Notes under the pieces: model-generated
Databases searched by the model: none
Told to the model about the DNA's origin: nothing
The model's input: the letters and a program-made list of their open reading frames with translations, nothing else
NCBI GenBank assembly: GCA_028282325.1
Contig: JANQID010000039.1
Location: forward strand, 1-48,823
DNA: 48,823 nt
Reading direction: 5' to 3'
Source: Chloroflexaceae bacterium
GTDB lineage: Bacteria; Chloroflexota; Chloroflexia; Chloroflexales; Chloroflexaceae
Translations under genes and position numbers: made by a program
Shown here: positions 47,027 through 48,823 of the stretch, piece by piece
Layout of the letters: the number at the start of each line of letters is the position of its first letter
How positions within the stretch are numbered: the first letter of the stretch is position 1

Positions 47027-48631
47027 ATGGCTGACTCACCGAAAAATACATCATCAGGCGGTCGCAAAGCGCCGACGAAAGCGACATCCAGGAAACCGCA
47101 AACCACACGCCCGGAAGCGCCGACGCAGCGCCGAACGCTCTCAAAGCATCAGCGGGAAGAGCGGCAGCAGCGCCTGATCATCACAGCTACAGCGTCTGTG
47201 CTCGGCGTGGCTGCGCTGTTGGTTATCGGCACGCTGATCTATTTTCAATTCATTGTTCCGACTTTCGCGGTGGCTCGCGTCGGTGATACAACGCTATCAC
47301 AAGGCGATTATTGGGAAGAGCGTCGGCTAGCCTATGCCAACGAAATCGCCCAGAACCTGCAACTCCTGGCGTTCTTCGGCGGTGATCAGCAAATTAGCGG
47401 ACAGTTCGCCGGACGTTCGCCCGGCATCGATCAGCTTGTGCGTGATGTGCGTAAGAGCGACATCGAAGATCGTATCGTCGATGAATGGATTGATCGCCAG
47501 ATAATCGCTCGTGGCGCAGCAGAGCTCGGCGTTCAGGTGACCGATGCCGAGGTCGATCAGCAGATCGTCGCCGAACTGGGTATGGTGTTTTTGCCGTCGC
47601 CTCCCGTCACGTCAACCGAGGAGTTGACCGCAACGTCGGGAATCAGCGCAACTGCCGTTGTCGAAAATGTTGAAGCAGTTACTGGAACCGAGACGTTGAC
47701 GCCGACGGCGGAGGTGGCGCCGGAGCTGGAAGCGCTGACGCCGACGGTGGAATTAACTCCAACAGCAGCGGAAACCCCAACACCGCCGACGACGAGCACG
47801 GCTGCCCCAACGCCGGAACCGGCGGTTGCCGCCGATCAGGCCGAGCAAATTATCGAAGCGATCTATTTGCGTTATAAGCTTGAGCTCGATCAAGTGAACC
47901 AGAGCCCGGCTTTGTCTCAGGAAGATCTCCGGCTGGCTATGGCTCAAGATTACCGCGACCGTGCATTGCGTGAGCGCCTTCAGGAGCAGCTTGTGCCCGA
48001 AGCGGAGTTTACGCTGGATACCGAGCCGGATCGAGTTCAGGCCAGCCATATTTTAATCGCGGTGGATGCGTCTGAAGATATATCTGGAGACGAACGTGAA
48101 GCTTTGTACGATGAAGCTAAACGTGAGGCTGAGGAAATACGCCAGGAACTGCTGGATGGAGCGGATTTCGCCGAGTTGGCCGCCGAGCGATCGAATGATC
48201 CTGGCTCGGCGGAGGGCGGCGGCGATCTGGGGTATTTTGATGTCGATGGGCGAGCCAGTAACGGTTCGGTGTATGTCCCTGAGGTCGTCGCGGCGGCTTT
48301 CGCTCTTGAAAGCGATGAAATCAGCGAGCCGGTGCGCACGCAGTTTGGCTGGCATATCATCACGGTGACCGATCGCGAAACGGCGAGCCTGGAAGATCAG
48401 TTGCGCGAGGCGCGTTCGGAAGCGCTGGATTCATGGATCGGGGAAAAGCGTGTTGAATTTGTTGTACAGCGTTTCCCTGAGCCAACCGCAACTGTGGCAG
48501 CTCCAACGACGGTACCATTGCCAACTGAGGTCCCAACCTACCTGCCGGGTCCGCCGACGCCGTTACCGACAGTGACGCCAACTGCGACGATTGGATCCGA
48601 TGTTTTGACGCCTGAGCCCGATGCGCCATAA
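47027..48631 (+). CDS. Membrane-anchored PpiC/SurA-type peptidyl-prolyl isomerase
   Basis: A 534-residue extracytoplasmic foldase. A basic, Thr/Pro-rich cytoplasmic start (1-52) precedes one helix (about 53-77). A SurA_N-like chaperone domain follows (about 80-185, FAVARVGDTTLSQGDYW). It is split by a low-complexity Thr/Pro/Glu linker (about 190-265) before its second part. The parvulin domain (about 330-440) has VQASHILIAVD, FAELAAERSNDPGSAEGGGDLGYF and FGWHIITV. A Thr/Pro-rich tail ends the protein. The ATG at 47027 has no ribosome site; the nearest alternative is a TTG at 46997, inside the terminator. It resembles PrsA-like foldases that mature secreted proteins. Confidence 0.88.
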   Translation: MADSPKNTSSGGRKAPTKATSRKPQTTRPEAPTQRRTLSKHQREERQQRLIITATASVLGVAALLVIGTLIYFQFIVPTFAVARVGDTTLSQGDYWEERRLAYANEIAQNLQLLAFFGGDQQISGQFAGRSPGIDQLVRDVRKSDIEDRIVDEWIDRQIIARGAAELGVQVTDAEVDQQIVAELGMVFLPSPPVTSTEELTATSGISATAVVENVEAVTGTETLTPTAEVAPELEALTPTVELTPTAAETPTPPTTSTAAPTPEPAVAADQAEQIIEAIYLRYKLELDQVNQSPALSQEDLRLAMAQDYRDRALRERLQEQLVPEAEFTLDTEPDRVQASHILIAVDASEDISGDEREALYDEAKREAEEIRQELLDGADFAELAAERSNDPGSAEGGGDLGYFDVDGRASNGSVYVPEVVAAAFALESDEISEPVRTQFGWHIITVTDRETASLEDQLREARSEALDSWIGEKRVEFVVQRFPEPTATVAAPTTVPLPTEVPTYLPGPPTPLPTVTPTATIGSDVLTPEPDAP

Positions 48632-48662
48632 TCGTTTGATGCGGCTATGAAGATGCATACAA

Positions 48663-48694
48663 AGACCGGACAGGTTTCCAAACTTGTCTGGTCT
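48663..48694. repeat. ACCGGACAGGT hairpin repeat, copy 3
   Basis: AGACCGGACAGGTTT and AAACTTGTCTGGTCT pair in 13 of 15 positions around CC. It lies 32 bp past the foldase stop and 30 bp before the third MITE-like repeat. It may serve as the foldase terminator. Confidence 0.65.
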
Positions 48695-48724
48695 GATGAC
48701 CTAACTTTACAGGAGTTACGCGGT

Positions 48725-48823
48725 CTACCAAACGATGCTACCCATGCCGCATGGCACCCTGAACGGAGCCGCCGGCAGCGTGAAGGGTCTCGGCGTTGGG
48801 GGAATCTGAGTTTCTTCGCTGTG
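48725..48823. repeat. MITE-like dispersed palindromic repeat, copy 3 (cut by window end)
   Basis: It opens CTACCAAACGATG and shares CATGCCGCATG, AAGGGTCTCGGCG and TCTTCGCTG with the other copies. The central segment differs (CTGAACGGAGCCGCCGGCAG replaces the GAGCGAAGC run). The right inverted end lies outside the window. Confidence 0.75.

Noticed and set aside
47557-47799. Low-complexity Thr/Pro segment of the foldase gene as a tandem repeat or CRISPR-like array
   Set aside because: The repetition (ACGCCGACG units) is in frame and encodes a Thr/Pro/Glu linker. There are no constant repeats with unique spacers.

Overview
The window looks like a piece of a Chloroflexia (Chloroflexales-like) chromosome. 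The inference rests on several traits. It carries a three-gene module best known from Actinobacteria: histidine phosphatase, DUF3090 and a PI-kinase-like protein. It has a three-subunit succinate dehydrogenase with one fused cytochrome b, a CtaA heme A synthase, a stand-alone RAM-domain protein and a MoaD-MoaE fusion, and an envelope biology of membrane-anchored, Thr/Pro-linkered surface proteins. Base composition is moderately GC-rich by eye and uniform. I see no rRNA, tRNA, CRISPR array, transposase or prophage. Forty-two protein genes can be supported, and all appear intact. Taxonomy is inferred from gene content only.

Layout: 1-140 is a MITE-like repeat. 190-4482 (minus) holds an orphan sensor kinase, citrate synthase, a RAM-domain protein and trpA. 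4651-6763 (plus) is the phosphatase/DUF3090/kinase-like trio. 6818-12707 (plus) holds moeA, aroB, a MoxR ATPase, a small membrane protein, the MoaD-MoaE fusion and mutM. 12751-14775 is an HD hydrolase and a glycosyltransferase. 14929-18450 (minus) is sdhCAB. After an 800 bp gap come ctaA, a GNAT-like protein and a large hybrid histidine kinase (plus). 24575-27131 (minus) is an M23 peptidase with a DUF2269-like membrane protein.

27210-27375 holds a second repeat copy and a hairpin. 27406-31191 (minus) is an exporter operon (adaptor, ATPase, FtsX-like permease). It is divergent from a NarL-type kinase/regulator pair, with a perfect 16 bp palindrome between them. Then come a primary-type sigma factor behind a textbook promoter, pyrG, an MBL hydrolase, and recA-recX with an SOS-like box inside the recA promoter. 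fabF, rnc, an RmlD-like reductase and a HEAT-repeat protein follow. The right end has phoU, an ABC-2 permease, rpsF, ssb and a PpiC/SurA-type foldase, and ends in a third copy of the repeat.

Most of this is housekeeping: TCA cycle and respiration (gltA, sdhCAB, ctaA), molybdenum cofactor (moeA, moaD-moaE), DNA repair (mutM, recA, recX, ssb), nucleotide, fatty-acid and amino-acid synthesis. The most interesting item is the uncharacterised phosphatase/zinc-protein/kinase-like trio. Next come the MoaD-MoaE fusion with its buried Gly-Gly, the SOS-like recA promoter, the palindrome at the divergent exporter/two-component locus, and two families of dispersed palindromic repeats.
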